A stretch of DNA of 64,000 nt from Acidovorax sp. 210-6 (GCF_010020825.1 NZ_JAACJE010000001.1:2232001-2296000); one strand, 5' to 3'; counted from the first letter of the stretch, positions 1-9,391 are shown. Notes: generated by a model from the letters alone, not told the origin. Program-made: numbers and translations.

Positions 1-2240
1 ATCGAGCCCGAGCCCAGCAGCTGCACGCGCTTGTCGCCGTCCGCGCCGGCCTTGCACAGGTACATGCCCTTGATGATCTGCTCTTCCGTGCCCGGCTGCA
101 GGCCCGGCATGGCGTAGTTCTCATTGAGCAGCGTGATGTAGTAGTAGACGTTTTCCTGCTTCTCCACCATGCGCTTCAGGCCGTCCTGCATGATGACCGC
201 CACCTCGTGCGCGAAGGTCGGGTCATAGCTCACGCAGTTGGGAATGGTGTTGGCCAGGATGTGGCTGTGGCCGTCCTCGTGCTGCAGGCCTTCGCCGTTG
301 AGCGTGGTGCGGCCCGACGTGCCCCCCAGGATGAAGCCGCGCGCCTGCATGTCGCCCGCGGCCCAGGCGAAGTCACCAAAGCGCTGGAAGCCGAACATCG
401 AGTAGTAAACATAGAACGGGATCATGATGCGGTTGTTCGTCGAATACGACGTCGCCGCAGCGATCCACGAGCACATGCCGCCCGCCTCATTGATGCCTTC
501 CTGAAGAATCTGACCGGCCTTGTCTTCCTTGTAGTACATCACCTGGTCGCGGTCGACCGGGGTGTAGAGCTGGCCCTTGGGGTTGTAGATGCCAATCTGG
601 CGGAACAATCCCTCCATGCCGAAGGTACGCGCCTCATCCACCAGGATGGGCACCACGCGCGGACCCAGGGCCTTGTCGCGCAGCAGCTGCGTGAGAAAGC
701 GCACGTAGGCCTGGGTGGTGGAGATCTCGCGGCCCTCCGCGGTGGGCTCCAGCACGGCCTTGAAGGTCTCCAGCGCCGGCACGGTGAAACTCTCGTCGGC
801 GTGCGTGCGACGCTGCGGCAGGTAGCCGCCCAGGGCCTTGCGGCGCTCGTGCAGGTACTTCATTTCCGGCGTGTCGTCGGCCGGCTTGTAGTAGGGCAGC
901 TTGTCCAGCTCGCTGTCGGGGATCGGGATGTTGAAACGGTCGCGGATGTACTTGATGTCCTCGTCCGACAGCTTCTTGGTCTGGTGCACGGTGTTCTTGC
1001 CCTCACCGGCCTTGCCCATGCCATAGCCCTTGACGGTCTTGACCAGCAACACCGTAGGCTGGCCCTGGTGTTCATTGGCCGCATGGAAGGCGGCATACAC
1101 CTTCTCGGGCTCGTGGCCGCCGCGGCGCAGCTCCCAGATTTCATCATCGGAGAGGTGCTCGACCAATTTTGCCGTCTCGGGGTGCTTGCCGAAGAAATGC
1201 TTGCGGATGTAGGCGCCGTCCATGGCGCGGTAGGTCTGGTAGTCGCCGTCCAGCGTTTCCATCATGAGCTGCTTGAGCTTGCCGCTCTTGTCGCGGCGCA
1301 GCAGCTCGTCCCAGCCCTTGCCCCACAGCAGCTTGATCACATGCCAGCCCGCGCCGCGGAAGTCGCCTTCGAGCTCCTGGATGATCTTGCCGTTGCCGCG
1401 CACCGGGCCGTCCAGGCGCTGCAGGTTGCAGTTGATGACGAAGATCAGGTTGTCCAGGTTCTCGCGCGCCGCCAGGCTGATGGCGCCCTTGCTCTCGGGC
1501 TCGTCCATCTCGCCGTCGCCGAGGAACACCCAGACCTTGCGGTTGTCCGTCTTGGCGATGCCGCGGGCATGCAGGTACTTGAGGAAGCGCGCCTGGTAGA
1601 TCGCCATCATGGGCCCCAGGCCCATGCTCACCGTGGGGAACTGCCAGAAGCCCGGCATCAGTTTGGGGTGCGGGTAGCTCGACAGGCCCTTGCCACCGAC
1701 CTCCTGGCGGAAGCTCTCGAGCTGCTCCTCGCTGATGCGGCCCTCGAGGTAGGCGCGCGCATAGATGCCGGGGGCGCTGTGGCCCTGGAAGTAGATGCAG
1801 TCGCCGCCGTGGTTTTCGCTCTCGGCGTGCCAGAAATGGTTGAAGCCCGCACCCCACATGCTGGCGAGCGAGGCGAACGAGCCGATGTGCCCGCCCAGGT
1901 CGCCACCGTCGGGCGGATTGAGGCGGTTGGCGCGCACCACCATGGCCATGGCGTTCCAGCGCATGTAGGCGCGCAGGCGCTTTTCGATCGCGATGTTGCC
2001 GGGGCAGCGCGCCTCTTGCTCGGGCTCGATGGTGTTCACATAGCCCGTGTTGGCCGAAAACGGCAGGTCAATGCTGTTCTGGCGCGCATGTTCCAGCAAC
2101 TGCTCCAGCAGGTAGTGGGCGCGTTCGGGACCCTCTTTCTCGATGACGGCGGCCAAGGCCTCCATCCATTCGCGGGTTTCCTGTTGGTCGGCGTCGTTGG
2201 CGGCGGGGGCCCCTGTGGCAGTGTCTTGCTGGGCGGACAT
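1..2240 (-). CDS. aceE: Pyruvate dehydrogenase E1 component (partial, C-terminus outside window)
   Basis: Thiamine-diphosphate E1 subunit of the pyruvate dehydrogenase complex; it decarboxylates pyruvate and acetylates the lipoyl domain of E2. About 746 codons are visible and the frame is still open at base 1, against roughly 890-900 residues for homodimeric AceE. Visible features include the TPP-binding segment GDGEMDEPES, the early GHIGSFASLASMW motif and the late segment AGDMQARGFILGGTSGRTTL. The ATG at 2240 is preceded by GAGGAGA, a strong Shine-Dalgarno sequence. The E2 gene would be expected downstream, off the window. It is divergent from a sensor kinase gene across about 165 bp of comparatively AT-rich DNA. 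Confidence 0.97.
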   Translation of the reverse strand, partial: MSAQQDTATGAPAANDADQQETREWMEALAAVIEKEGPERAHYLLEQLLEHARQNSIDLPFSANTGYVNTIEPEQEARCPGNIAIEKRLRAYMRWNAMAMVVRANRLNPPDGGDLGGHIGSFASLASMWGAGFNHFWHAESENHGGDCIYFQGHSAPGIYARAYLEGRISEEQLESFRQEVGGKGLSSYPHPKLMPGFWQFPTVSMGLGPMMAIYQARFLKYLHARGIAKTDNRKVWVFLGDGEMDEPESKGAISLAARENLDNLIFVINCNLQRLDGPVRGNGKIIQELEGDFRGAGWHVIKLLWGKGWDELLRRDKSGKLKQLMMETLDGDYQTYRAMDGAYIRKHFFGKHPETAKLVEHLSDDEIWELRRGGHEPEKVYAAFHAANEHQGQPTVLLVKTVKGYGMGKAGEGKNTVHQTKKLSDEDIKYIRDRFNIPIPDSELDKLPYYKPADDTPEMKYLHERRKALGGYLPQRRTHADESFTVPALETFKAVLEPTAEGREISTTQAYVRFLTQLLRDKALGPRVVPILVDEARTFGMEGLFRQIGIYNPKGQLYTPVDRDQVMYYKEDKAGQILQEGINEAGGMCSWIAAATSYSTNNRIMIPFYVYYSMFGFQRFGDFAWAAGDMQARGFILGGTSGRTTLNGEGLQHEDGHSHILANTIPNCVSYDPTFAHEVAVIMQDGLKRMVEKQENVYYYITLLNENYAMPGLQPGTEEQIIKGMYLCKAGADGDKRVQLLGSGS

Positions 2241-2407
2241 GCGCGTCTCCTCGGGTTGTGGTGGTGGCAATTTAGTGGGTTCACTCCATTTTTGCACATT
2301 TTTTTAATTTTTCAAATAGCGCCACTCAATTTTGTATTGTGAAATTCAGAGAAATTCATGCCTCGGCTTCCAAGGAGGCAAACACCCCCTCCCCTACACT
2401 TGAGGAC

Positions 2408-4960
2408 ATGGCACAAACCACGCCGCAGCCCCTTTCTTCCAATGCCCCCGCGACCCTCGTTCAACGCTGGCGCGCCTGGTGGCGCAGCCTGTCGCCGGTT
2501 CGGCAAGACCGCTTTGCCGCCCTGGCCCCCCTGGCGGCCGTTCTTTTGTTCATGGCGGCCATCGTGGCGGCGTTCTGGTACCTGCGCGTGGAAGAAGGCG
2601 AGCGCGAGCAGGAGGCGCTGCGCCGCGATCTGGAATACGCCCAGCAGCGTGTGCGCCTGCGCCTGCTGGAGCGCCAGGAACAACTCATGCGCATCGCGCG
2701 CGACCTGGCCAACCAGGACATGGAACGCACGCAGTTCGACCAGCGCGCGGAAACCTTGGTCAGCCAGTACCCCGAGCTCCAGTCCGTCACCTGGATCGAC
2801 GATCGTGGCCAGGTCCGCGCCACCCATTCCGCACCCACCATTGCAGGCAGCCAGGTGCGCGTGGCGGGCGAGGCATTGCAGGCCGGCAGCCTGACCGCCG
2901 ACACCTACGCCCTCACGCGGGACCTGCAACAGCCGGTGTACGTGCAGCCCGAATCCAGCGCCAACGCCCCGGCCCCCTTGCTGCAGTTGCATGTGCCCAT
3001 GAACGTGCAGGGCAAGTTTGCGGGCGTGGTGCTGGGCGAATACTCCATCGACAGCCTGCTGCGCTACGCGACCCCCACCGAAGTGCTGGCGCGCTACGCC
3101 GTCACGCTGATCGACCAGAACCGCCAGGTGCTCGCGGGCACGCCCTTGCAGCCGCGCGGCCGCGCCGCGCAGTGGATGCCCTGGAGCGCCAAGGCCAACG
3201 AGTACGAAGTGCCCGTGTCCCCCGTGGGCAATGGCCTGGTGCTGCGCGCGCAGGCCTACCGCACCTCCCTGGGCGTGGTGGGCAGCGGCCTGTTCTGGCT
3301 GGTGGGCACGCTCAGCGCCATGACGGCCTGGATGCTGATTGCCACCTGGCGCCACACACGCCGGCGCATGCAGGCCCAAAACGCGCTGGTGATGGAAACC
3401 AACTTCCGCCGTGCCATGGAAAACTCCGTGCTCACCGGCATGCGCGCCCTGGACCTGCAAGGCCGCATCACCTACGTCAACGCTGCGTTCTGCCAGATGA
3501 CGGGCTGGAGCGAAGCCGAGCTGGTGGGCCAGCTGCCACCGTTCCCGTACTGGCCCGAATCGGAGTACGACAACCTGCACGCCCGCCTGAAGGAAGAACT
3601 CAGCGGCAAGACCGTTCCCGGCGGCTTCCAGGTGCGGGTGCGGCGCAAGAACGGCACCTTGTTCGACGCCCGGCTGTACGTGTCGCCCCTGATCGACGCC
3701 CACGGCCAACAGACGGGCTGGATGACATCGATGACCGACATCACCGAGCCCAACCGCATCCGTGAGCAGCTCAGTGCCTCGCACGAGCGCTTCACCATCG
3801 TGCTCGAATCGCTGGATGCCTCGGTCTCGGTGGCACCGCTGGGCAGCGAGGAGTTGCTGTTCGCCAACAAGCTGTACCGCCAGTGGTTCGGCTCGCACAC
3901 CGGGGGCCATCTGCAACTGGTTGCCCAGGCCGGCGTGCTGCCCACGGCCCCATCGAGCGCGGAAGACGAGGACGGCCTCATGGGCCTGCCCACCACATCG
4001 CTGACGAGCGCCACCTCCGAGAACGCCGAGATCTATCTGCCCGAGCTGGGCAAATGGCTGGAGGTGCGCTCGCGCTACCTGAGCTGGGTGGACGGGCGCC
4101 TGGCGCAGATGGTGATCGCTACCGACATCACCCCGCGCCGCCTGGCCGAGGAGCAAAGCGCACGCCAAACCGAGCGCGCCCAATCGGTCAGCCGCCTCAT
4201 CACCATGGGCGAGATGGCCTCCAGCGTGGCGCACGAGCTGAACCAGCCGCTCACGGCCATCAGCAACTACTGCAGCGGCATCATCTCGCGCATCCGCTCG
4301 GGCAACATCACCGAGGAAGCCCTGCTCACCGCGATGGAGAAAACCGCGCACCAGGCCCAGCGCGCGGGGCAGATCATCCAGCGTATCCGGGACTTCGTGA
4401 AAAAAAGCGCCCCCAACCGCCAGCTGGCCGATGTGCCCACCATGGTGAGCGAAGCCGCGGAGCTGGCCGAAATCGAGCTGCGCCGCCACAACGTGCGCCT
4501 GACGCACTACGTGGCCGCGCGCCTGCCGCAGGTGATGGCGGACTCCATCCTGATCGAGCAGGTGCTCATCAACCTGATGAAGAACGGCGCCGAATCCATC
4601 GCCCAGGCCCAGCGCCCGCTGTCCAACCGCAGTGTGGAGCTGCGCGTGGTGCCGCGCCAGGTGGAAGGCCAGGACGGCGTGGAGTTTTCCGTACAGGACA
4701 CCGGCAAGGGCCTGCCCCAAGAGGTGCAGGACCGGCTGTTCGAGGCCTTCTTCTCGACCAAGACCGAAGGCATGGGCATGGGGTTGAACCTGTGCCGCAG
4801 CATCGTCGAGTCCCACCAGGGCCGGATGCAGGCAGAGAACCTCTACAATGGGCCGGAGGTCACGGGCTGCCGGTTTTCCTTCTGGCTGCCCCTCGCTGCG
4901 CCTGCCAACGACACGGCAGACACCGTGGCAAACGCACACCCCCCAAGGACAAACGCATGA
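2408..4960 (+). CDS. Two-PAS membrane sensor histidine kinase (FixL/DctB-like)
   Basis: Inner-membrane sensor kinase of about 850 residues. TM1 lies at about residues 36-59, followed by a periplasmic domain of about 230 residues and TM2 at about 292-314. Next come a PAS domain (about 336-455) and a second weaker PAS (about 465-585). The HisKA domain contains VAHELNQPL with the phospho-acceptor His609. The HATPase_c domain has N-box NLMKNGAES, DTGKGLP, and FFSTKTEGMGMGL. A GTG start at 2339 is possible in frame, but I prefer the ATG at 2408, preceded by TGAGGA. The stop overlaps the next start by four bases (ATGA), so kinase and regulator are translationally coupled. The signal is unknown; the aceE neighbour suggests central-carbon or organic-acid sensing, which is inference. 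Confidence 0.9.
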   Translation: MAQTTPQPLSSNAPATLVQRWRAWWRSLSPVRQDRFAALAPLAAVLLFMAAIVAAFWYLRVEEGEREQEALRRDLEYAQQRVRLRLLERQEQLMRIARDLANQDMERTQFDQRAETLVSQYPELQSVTWIDDRGQVRATHSAPTIAGSQVRVAGEALQAGSLTADTYALTRDLQQPVYVQPESSANAPAPLLQLHVPMNVQGKFAGVVLGEYSIDSLLRYATPTEVLARYAVTLIDQNRQVLAGTPLQPRGRAAQWMPWSAKANEYEVPVSPVGNGLVLRAQAYRTSLGVVGSGLFWLVGTLSAMTAWMLIATWRHTRRRMQAQNALVMETNFRRAMENSVLTGMRALDLQGRITYVNAAFCQMTGWSEAELVGQLPPFPYWPESEYDNLHARLKEELSGKTVPGGFQVRVRRKNGTLFDARLYVSPLIDAHGQQTGWMTSMTDITEPNRIREQLSASHERFTIVLESLDASVSVAPLGSEELLFANKLYRQWFGSHTGGHLQLVAQAGVLPTAPSSAEDEDGLMGLPTTSLTSATSENAEIYLPELGKWLEVRSRYLSWVDGRLAQMVIATDITPRRLAEEQSARQTERAQSVSRLITMGEMASSVAHELNQPLTAISNYCSGIISRIRSGNITEEALLTAMEKTAHQAQRAGQIIQRIRDFVKKSAPNRQLADVPTMVSEAAELAEIELRRHNVRLTHYVAARLPQVMADSILIEQVLINLMKNGAESIAQAQRPLSNRSVELRVVPRQVEGQDGVEFSVQDTGKGLPQEVQDRLFEAFFSTKTEGMGMGLNLCRSIVESHQGRMQAENLYNGPEVTGCRFSFWLPLAAPANDTADTVANAHPPRTNA

Positions 4961-5583
4961 GCTTGATTCCCAAAAAAGGAACTGTGTATGTCGTCGATGA
5001 CGACGAGGCCGTTCGCGATTCGCTGCAATGGCTGCTGGAAGGCAAAGATTACCGGGTGCGCTGTTTTGATTCGGCCGAGTCCTTTCTCTCGCGCTACGAC
5101 CCGCGCGAAGTCGTCTGCCTGATCGTGGACATCCGCATGGCCGGCATGACTGGCCTGGACCTGCAGGATCGGCTGATCGAGCGCAAATCCCCCCTGCCCA
5201 TCGTCTTCATCACCGGCCACGGCGACGTGCCCATGGCGGTCGATACGATGAAGAAAGGCGCGCTGGACTTCATTCAAAAGCCCTTCAACGAAGACGCGCT
5301 GGTCAACCTGGTGGAGCGCATGCTCGACGTGGCGCGCCAGTCCTTTGCGGGCTACCAACAGGCCGCCAGCCGCGAAGCGCTGCTGGCCAAGCTGACCAGC
5401 CGCGAGGCGCAGGTGCTGGAGCGCATCGTCGCCGGGCGCCTGAACAAGCAGATCGCCGACGACCTGGGCATCAGCATCAAGACCGTGGAAGCGCACCGCG
5501 CCAACATCATGGAAAAGCTGGGCGCCAACACCGTGGCCGACCTGCTCAAGATCGCCCTGGGCCAAGCCGCAGCCAAGGCCTGA
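4957..5583 (+). CDS. FixJ/NarL-type response regulator
   Basis: 208-residue two-domain regulator. The receiver domain has acidic pocket YVVDDDE, phospho-acceptor Asp58 (LIVDIRMAG), Thr86 in FITGHG and Lys108 in QKPF. The C-terminal LuxR-type helix-turn-helix has the segments LTSREAQVLERI and IADDLGISIKTVEAHR. It is expected to be phosphorylated by the kinase encoded immediately upstream, with which it overlaps by four bases. The FixJ/TodT-like organisation (fused sensor, small LuxR-type regulator) usually activates a nearby or distant catabolic target. The target is not visible here; aceE, sharing the divergent promoter region, is the simplest candidate by inference. Confidence 0.92.
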   Translation: MSLIPKKGTVYVVDDDEAVRDSLQWLLEGKDYRVRCFDSAESFLSRYDPREVVCLIVDIRMAGMTGLDLQDRLIERKSPLPIVFITGHGDVPMAVDTMKKGALDFIQKPFNEDALVNLVERMLDVARQSFAGYQQAASREALLAKLTSREAQVLERIVAGRLNKQIADDLGISIKTVEAHRANIMEKLGANTVADLLKIALGQAAAKA

Positions 5584-5650
5584 TTTGCTATTGTTTTAAT
5601 AGCTGCTTGCGCTTGATTCATAAGCGCCAGCAGCCATTTTTATTGATAAT
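5584..5650 (+). repeat. Dispersed hairpin repeat, full-length copy
   Basis: Best-formed copy of the short repeat found across this window. GCTATT (5587-5592) pairs with AATAGC (5598-5603). GCTGCTTGCGCTT (5602-5614) pairs with AAGCGCCAGCAGC (5622-5634). It fills the gap between the response regulator stop and folD and may also act as a transcriptional or RNA-stability hairpin. Confidence 0.8.
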
Positions 5651-5656
5651 TTCACC

Positions 5657-6508
5657 ATGACCGCCCAACTGATCGACGGCAACGCCCTCTCCCGCCAACT
5701 GCGCTCCGACGTGGCCGAGCGCGCCCTCGCCCTGAAGGCCAAAGGCGTGACCCCCGGCCTGGCCGTGGTGCTGGTGGGGGACAACCCGGCCAGCCAGGTC
5801 TATGTGCGCAACAAGGTCAAGGCCTGCCATGACGCCGGGCTGCATTCGGTGCTGGAGCAGTACCCCGCCGACCTGAGCGAAGCCGAGCTGCTGGCGCGCG
5901 TGGAGGCCCTGAACAACGACCCGGCCATCCACGGCATCCTGGTGCAGTTGCCGCTGCCCGCGCACATCGACGCGCAAAAGGTCATCGAGGCCATCTCGCC
6001 CGCCAAGGACGTGGACGGCTTCCACATCGCCAGCGCCGGCGCGCTGATGACCGGCATGCCCGGCTTCTGGCCCTGCACGCCCTATGGCTGCATGAAGATG
6101 CTCGAATCCATTGGCTACGAGCTCAAGGGCAAGCACGCCGTGGTCATCGGCCGCAGCAACATCGTGGGCAAGCCCATGGCGCTGATGCTGCTGGCCCAGG
6201 ACGCCACGGTCACTGTCTGCCATTCGCGCACCAAGAACCTCAAGGCGCAAACGCTGCAGGCTGACGTGATCGTGGCCGCAGTCGGCAAGCGCAACGTGCT
6301 GACGGCCGACATGGTCAAGCCCGGCGCCGTGGTGCTGGACGTGGGCATGAACCGCAACGACGAAGGCAAGCTCTGCGGCGACGTGGACTTCGACGGCGTG
6401 AAAGCGGTGGCCAGCCACATCACCCCCGTACCCGGCGGCGTGGGCCCCATGACCATCACCATGCTGCTGGTCAATACCCTGGAAGCCGCCGAACGCGCGG
6501 CGGCCTGA
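5657..6508 (+). CDS. folD: Methylenetetrahydrofolate dehydrogenase / cyclohydrolase
   Basis: Bifunctional NADP-dependent 5,10-methylene-THF dehydrogenase and 5,10-methenyl-THF cyclohydrolase, cytoplasmic, in one-carbon metabolism. At 283 residues it has the normal family length. Signatures are YVRNKVKAC (with the catalytic lysine), GILVQLPLP, the dinucleotide-binding [11 protein letters not shown] and the C-terminal PGGVGPMT. The ATG at 5657 follows a copy of the dispersed repeat, so the leader is very short. prlC follows on the same strand after 69 bp, which contain nested inverted repeats. Confidence 0.98.
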   Translation: MTAQLIDGNALSRQLRSDVAERALALKAKGVTPGLAVVLVGDNPASQVYVRNKVKACHDAGLHSVLEQYPADLSEAELLARVEALNNDPAIHGILVQLPLPAHIDAQKVIEAISPAKDVDGFHIASAGALMTGMPGFWPCTPYGCMKMLESIGYELKGKHAVVIGRSNIVGKPMALMLLAQDATVTVCHSRTKNLKAQTLQADVIVAAVGKRNVLTADMVKPGAVVLDVGMNRNDEGKLCGDVDFDGVKAVASHITPVPGGVGPMTITMLLVNTLEAAERAAA

Positions 6509-6528
6509 TCGCCACGATTCACAAATTC

Positions 6529-6580
6529 CATGGCCCTGCGCCTTGAAGCGGGCGCAGTCGGCCGTACCATCAGGGCCATG
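6529..6580 (+). promoter_or_regulatory. Nested inverted repeat enclosing the prlC start codon
   Basis: A perfect 10-bp inverted repeat (CATGGCCCTG at 6529-6538, CAGGGCCATG at 6571-6580) encloses a second 7-bp stem (CTGCGCC / GGCGCAG). The prlC ATG (6578-6580) lies inside the 3' arm, so the RNA could fold to mask the start codon. The structure is read directly; a regulatory role is inference. Confidence 0.45.
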
Positions 6581-8608
6581 AGCAATCCTCTTCTCGACTT
6601 TTCTGGCCTGCCCCTGTTCGACCGCATCCGGCCCGAGCATGTGGCACCTGCCATCGACACCCTGCTGGCCAAGGCCAATGCCGCGCTGGAGACGGTGACG
6701 GCCAGCGACTTCCCCGCGCGCTGGGACGCCATTGCCAAGGTCTTGGACGTGGCCACCGAGGAGCTGGGCCGCGCCTGGGGCGCCGTCAGCCACCTCAACA
6801 GCGTGATGGACACGCCCGAGCTGCGCGCCGCCTACAACGAGGCCCTGCCGCGCATCACCGAGTTCTGGACCCGCCTGGGTGCCGACGAGCGCCTGTATGC
6901 CAAGTACAAGGCCATCGATCCGAACAGCGTGAACGCCGAACAGGCCCAGGCGCTCAAGAACGCCATCCGCAACTTCGTGCTCTCGGGCGCCGAGCTGACC
7001 GGCGCCGCCAAGCAGCGCTACGCCCAGATCCAGGAGCGCATGGCCGAGCTGCAGCAGAAGTTCAGCGAAAACACGCTGGACGCGACCGACGCCTTTGCCT
7101 ATTACGCCACCGAACCCGAGCTGGATGGCATCCCCAACGACGTGCGCCAGGCCGCCCATGCAGCCGCCCAGGCCGAAGGCAAGGACGGCTTCAAGCTCAC
7201 GCTCAAGATGCCCTGCTATCTGCCGGTGATGCAGTTCGCCCAAAGCAGCGCACTGCGCGAGCGCCTGTACCGCGCCTACACCACGCGCGCCTCCGACCAG
7301 GCCGAGGGCGATGCCACGCGCTTTGACAATGGCGCACTGATCCGGGAAATCCTGGCACTGCGCCAGGAAGAAGCGCAGCTGCTGGGCTACGTGAACTTTG
7401 GCGAAGTGTCCGTGGTGCCCAAGATGGCCGATTCGCCCTCCCAGGTGGTCGGCTTTTTGCGCGACCTGGCCCGCCGCGCCCGCCCCCATGCCGAGAAGGA
7501 CGTGGCCGACCTGCGCGCCTTTGCCGCAGAGCACCTGGGCCTCTCCAACCCGCAGGCCTGGGACTGGCCCTACATCTCCGAAAAGCTCAAGGAAGCGCGC
7601 TACGCCTTCAGCGAACAGGAGGTCAAGCAGTACTTCACGGCGCCGCGCGTGCTCGCCGGGCTGTTCCACATCATCGAGACCCTGTTCGACGTGACGATCC
7701 GCCGCGACCAGGCGCCCGTGTGGCACCCGGCCGTGGCGTTCTACCGCATCGAACGCGGCGGCCAGCTGGTGGGCCAGTTTTACCTGGACCAGCCCGCCCG
7801 CCCCGGCAAACGCGGCGGTGCCTGGATGGACGACGTGCGCACACGCTGGCTGCGCCCCGACAACGGCCAATTGCAAACCCCGGTGGCCCACCTGGTGTGC
7901 AATTTTGCCGACGGCGTGGATGGCAAGCCTGCGCTGCTCACGCACGACGACGTCATCACCCTGTTCCACGAGTTTGGCCACGGCCTGCACCACCTGCTCA
8001 CGCAGGTCAGCGAGCGCGATGTCTCGGGCATCGGCGGCTTGGAGTGGGACGCGGTCGAGCTGCCCAGCCAGTTCATGGAGAACTTCTGCTGGGAATGGAG
8101 CGCACTGCAGCGCATGACGGCGCATGTGGACACGGGCGCACCGCTGCCCCGTGCGCTGTTCGACAAGATGCTGGCGGCCAAGAACTTCCAAAGCGGCATG
8201 CAGACGCTGCGCCAGATCGAATTTGCGCTGTTCGACATGCTGCTGCACACCGAGCACGACCCGGCGCAGGACTTCCTGCCCCTGCTCGACCTGGTGCGCT
8301 CGGAGGTTGCCGTGCTGCAGCCGCCCGCCTTCAGCCGCACGGCGCACACCTTCAGCCACATCTTTGCCGGGGGATACGCCGCCGGGTACTACAGCTACAA
8401 ATGGGCCGAGGTGCTCTCCGCCGACGCCTATGCCGCGTTCGAGGAAACCGCCCAACCCGACGGCAGCCACCACCCCGACACGGGCCGCCGCTACCGCGAA
8501 ACCATCCTCGAAGCCGGTGGCAGCCGCCCGGCCATGGAATCCTTCAAGGCCTTCCGTGGTCGCGAACCGAGCTTGGATGCGCTGCTGCGCCACCAGGGCA
8601 TGGCATGA
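6578..8608 (+). CDS. prlC: M3-family oligopeptidase A
   Basis: Cytoplasmic zinc metallo-oligopeptidase (oligopeptidase A type) that degrades short peptides, including released signal peptides. 676 residues from the ATG at 6578, a typical family length. The zinc motif is FHEFGHGLHH, with the first histidine at about residue 464. The third ligand lies in the downstream GGLEWDAVELPSQFMENF region. An in-frame ATG at 6530 would add 16 non-conserved residues, and I reject it. No convincing Shine-Dalgarno precedes the start, which sits in a potential hairpin. The 3' side carries two inverted copies of the dispersed repeat. Confidence 0.95.
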   Translation: MSNPLLDFSGLPLFDRIRPEHVAPAIDTLLAKANAALETVTASDFPARWDAIAKVLDVATEELGRAWGAVSHLNSVMDTPELRAAYNEALPRITEFWTRLGADERLYAKYKAIDPNSVNAEQAQALKNAIRNFVLSGAELTGAAKQRYAQIQERMAELQQKFSENTLDATDAFAYYATEPELDGIPNDVRQAAHAAAQAEGKDGFKLTLKMPCYLPVMQFAQSSALRERLYRAYTTRASDQAEGDATRFDNGALIREILALRQEEAQLLGYVNFGEVSVVPKMADSPSQVVGFLRDLARRARPHAEKDVADLRAFAAEHLGLSNPQAWDWPYISEKLKEARYAFSEQEVKQYFTAPRVLAGLFHIIETLFDVTIRRDQAPVWHPAVAFYRIERGGQLVGQFYLDQPARPGKRGGAWMDDVRTRWLRPDNGQLQTPVAHLVCNFADGVDGKPALLTHDDVITLFHEFGHGLHHLLTQVSERDVSGIGGLEWDAVELPSQFMENFCWEWSALQRMTAHVDTGAPLPRALFDKMLAAKNFQSGMQTLRQIEFALFDMLLHTEHDPAQDFLPLLDLVRSEVAVLQPPAFSRTAHTFSHIFAGGYAAGYYSYKWAEVLSADAYAAFEETAQPDGSHHPDTGRRYRETILEAGGSRPAMESFKAFRGREPSLDALLRHQGMA

Positions 8609-8613
8609 TAAAA

Positions 8614-8702
8614 AGTGAGCTGGCTGCGCTTGTCATCATTGGTTCTCAGGCACTTTTGTGCCTTGAACACCCGTGAATCAAGCGCAAGCAGCTATCCATA
8701 TT
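8614..8702. repeat. Two inverted copies of the dispersed repeat forming a long hairpin
   Basis: A left arm AGCTGGCTGCGCTTG (about 8619-8633) faces a right arm CAAGCGCAAGCAGCT (about 8679-8693). Their pairing encloses a small perfect stem, GGCAC-TTTT-GTGCC. The right arm is a clear copy of the repeat seen at 5584 in opposite orientation. It lies just after the prlC stop and may serve as its terminator. Confidence 0.65.
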
Positions 8703-8725
8703 GAAGCAAACCCACCGGAGGCCCC

Positions 8726-9391
8726 ATGTCCGTTGCCCGCCTTGCCGCCCTCGCCGCCTGCGCCACCGGCGCATTGCTAGCCACCGCCACACAGGCCCAG
8801 CAGGTACACCGCATCGTGGGCCCTGACGGCAAGGTCACCTTTTCGGACCGTGCGCCCGAAGACAAGAAGGCCCAGAGCACCGTGCTCTCCACCGCGTCCG
8901 GCGGCGCCGCCAGCAACCCAGCCCTGCCCACGGAACTGCGCCAGATAGCCAGCCGCTTTCCGGTGACGCTGTACACCGGTGAGAGCTGCAGCCCCTGCCA
9001 GCAAGCCCGCCAACTGCTGGTGCAGCGCGGCGTTCCCTTCACGGAGCGCAGCGTCAACACCAACGACGACCTGGACGCCCTGCGCCGCCTCAGCGGGGAA
9101 TCCGCCCTGCCCTTTGGCACCATCGGGCGCCAGCAGCTCAAGGGCTTCTCCGACGCCGAATGGACGCAGTACCTCGACGCCGCCGGCTACCCCGCACAGT
9201 CGCGTCTGCCCCGCGGTTACACGCAGCCCGCCGCCACGCCCCTGGCACCCGCCAAGGCCCCGACAGCATCGGCGCCCGACGCGCCGCAGGAAGCTGCGTC
9301 GGCACCCACCGGTCGCCTGCGGCGCCAGGCACCGCCACCTCCGCCCCCAGGTGGGCCGACGCCCTCCAATCCAGCGGGCATCCGCTTCTGA
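8726..9391 (+). CDS. Exported glutaredoxin-like protein with DUF4124-type N-terminus
   Basis: 221 residues. A signal peptide ends near ATATQAQ (about residue 25). A short DUF4124-like segment follows (VHRIVGPDGKVTFSDRAP). Next comes a glutaredoxin/thioredoxin-fold domain with CSPC as the redox centre (VTLYTGESCSPCQQAR). The C-terminal tail is Pro/Ala-rich. It is probably a periplasmic or membrane-associated thiol-disulfide protein; its substrate is unknown. A good GGAGG Shine-Dalgarno sits before the ATG. It stands alone: prlC upstream is separated by a hairpin repeat and rpiA downstream is convergent. Confidence 0.8.
   Translation: MSVARLAALAACATGALLATATQAQQVHRIVGPDGKVTFSDRAPEDKKAQSTVLSTASGGAASNPALPTELRQIASRFPVTLYTGESCSPCQQARQLLVQRGVPFTERSVNTNDDLDALRRLSGESALPFGTIGRQQLKGFSDAEWTQYLDAAGYPAQSRLPRGYTQPAATPLAPAKAPTASAPDAPQEAASAPTGRLRRQAPPPPPPGGPTPSNPAGIRF

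Noticed and set aside
207-2342. 711-codon open frame on the plus strand opposite aceE
   Set aside because: Antisense shadow in a GC-rich genome. The opposite strand encodes an unmistakable AceE, and the plus-strand translation is low-complexity Ala/Val/His/Gln without motifs.
2312-4939. 875-codon minus-strand frame opposite the sensor kinase
   Set aside because: Shadow of the kinase; histidine/alanine-rich translation with no domain.
5618-8593. 991-codon minus-strand frame across folD and prlC
   Set aside because: It spans two well-identified plus-strand genes and the gap between them. No motifs; a composition artefact.
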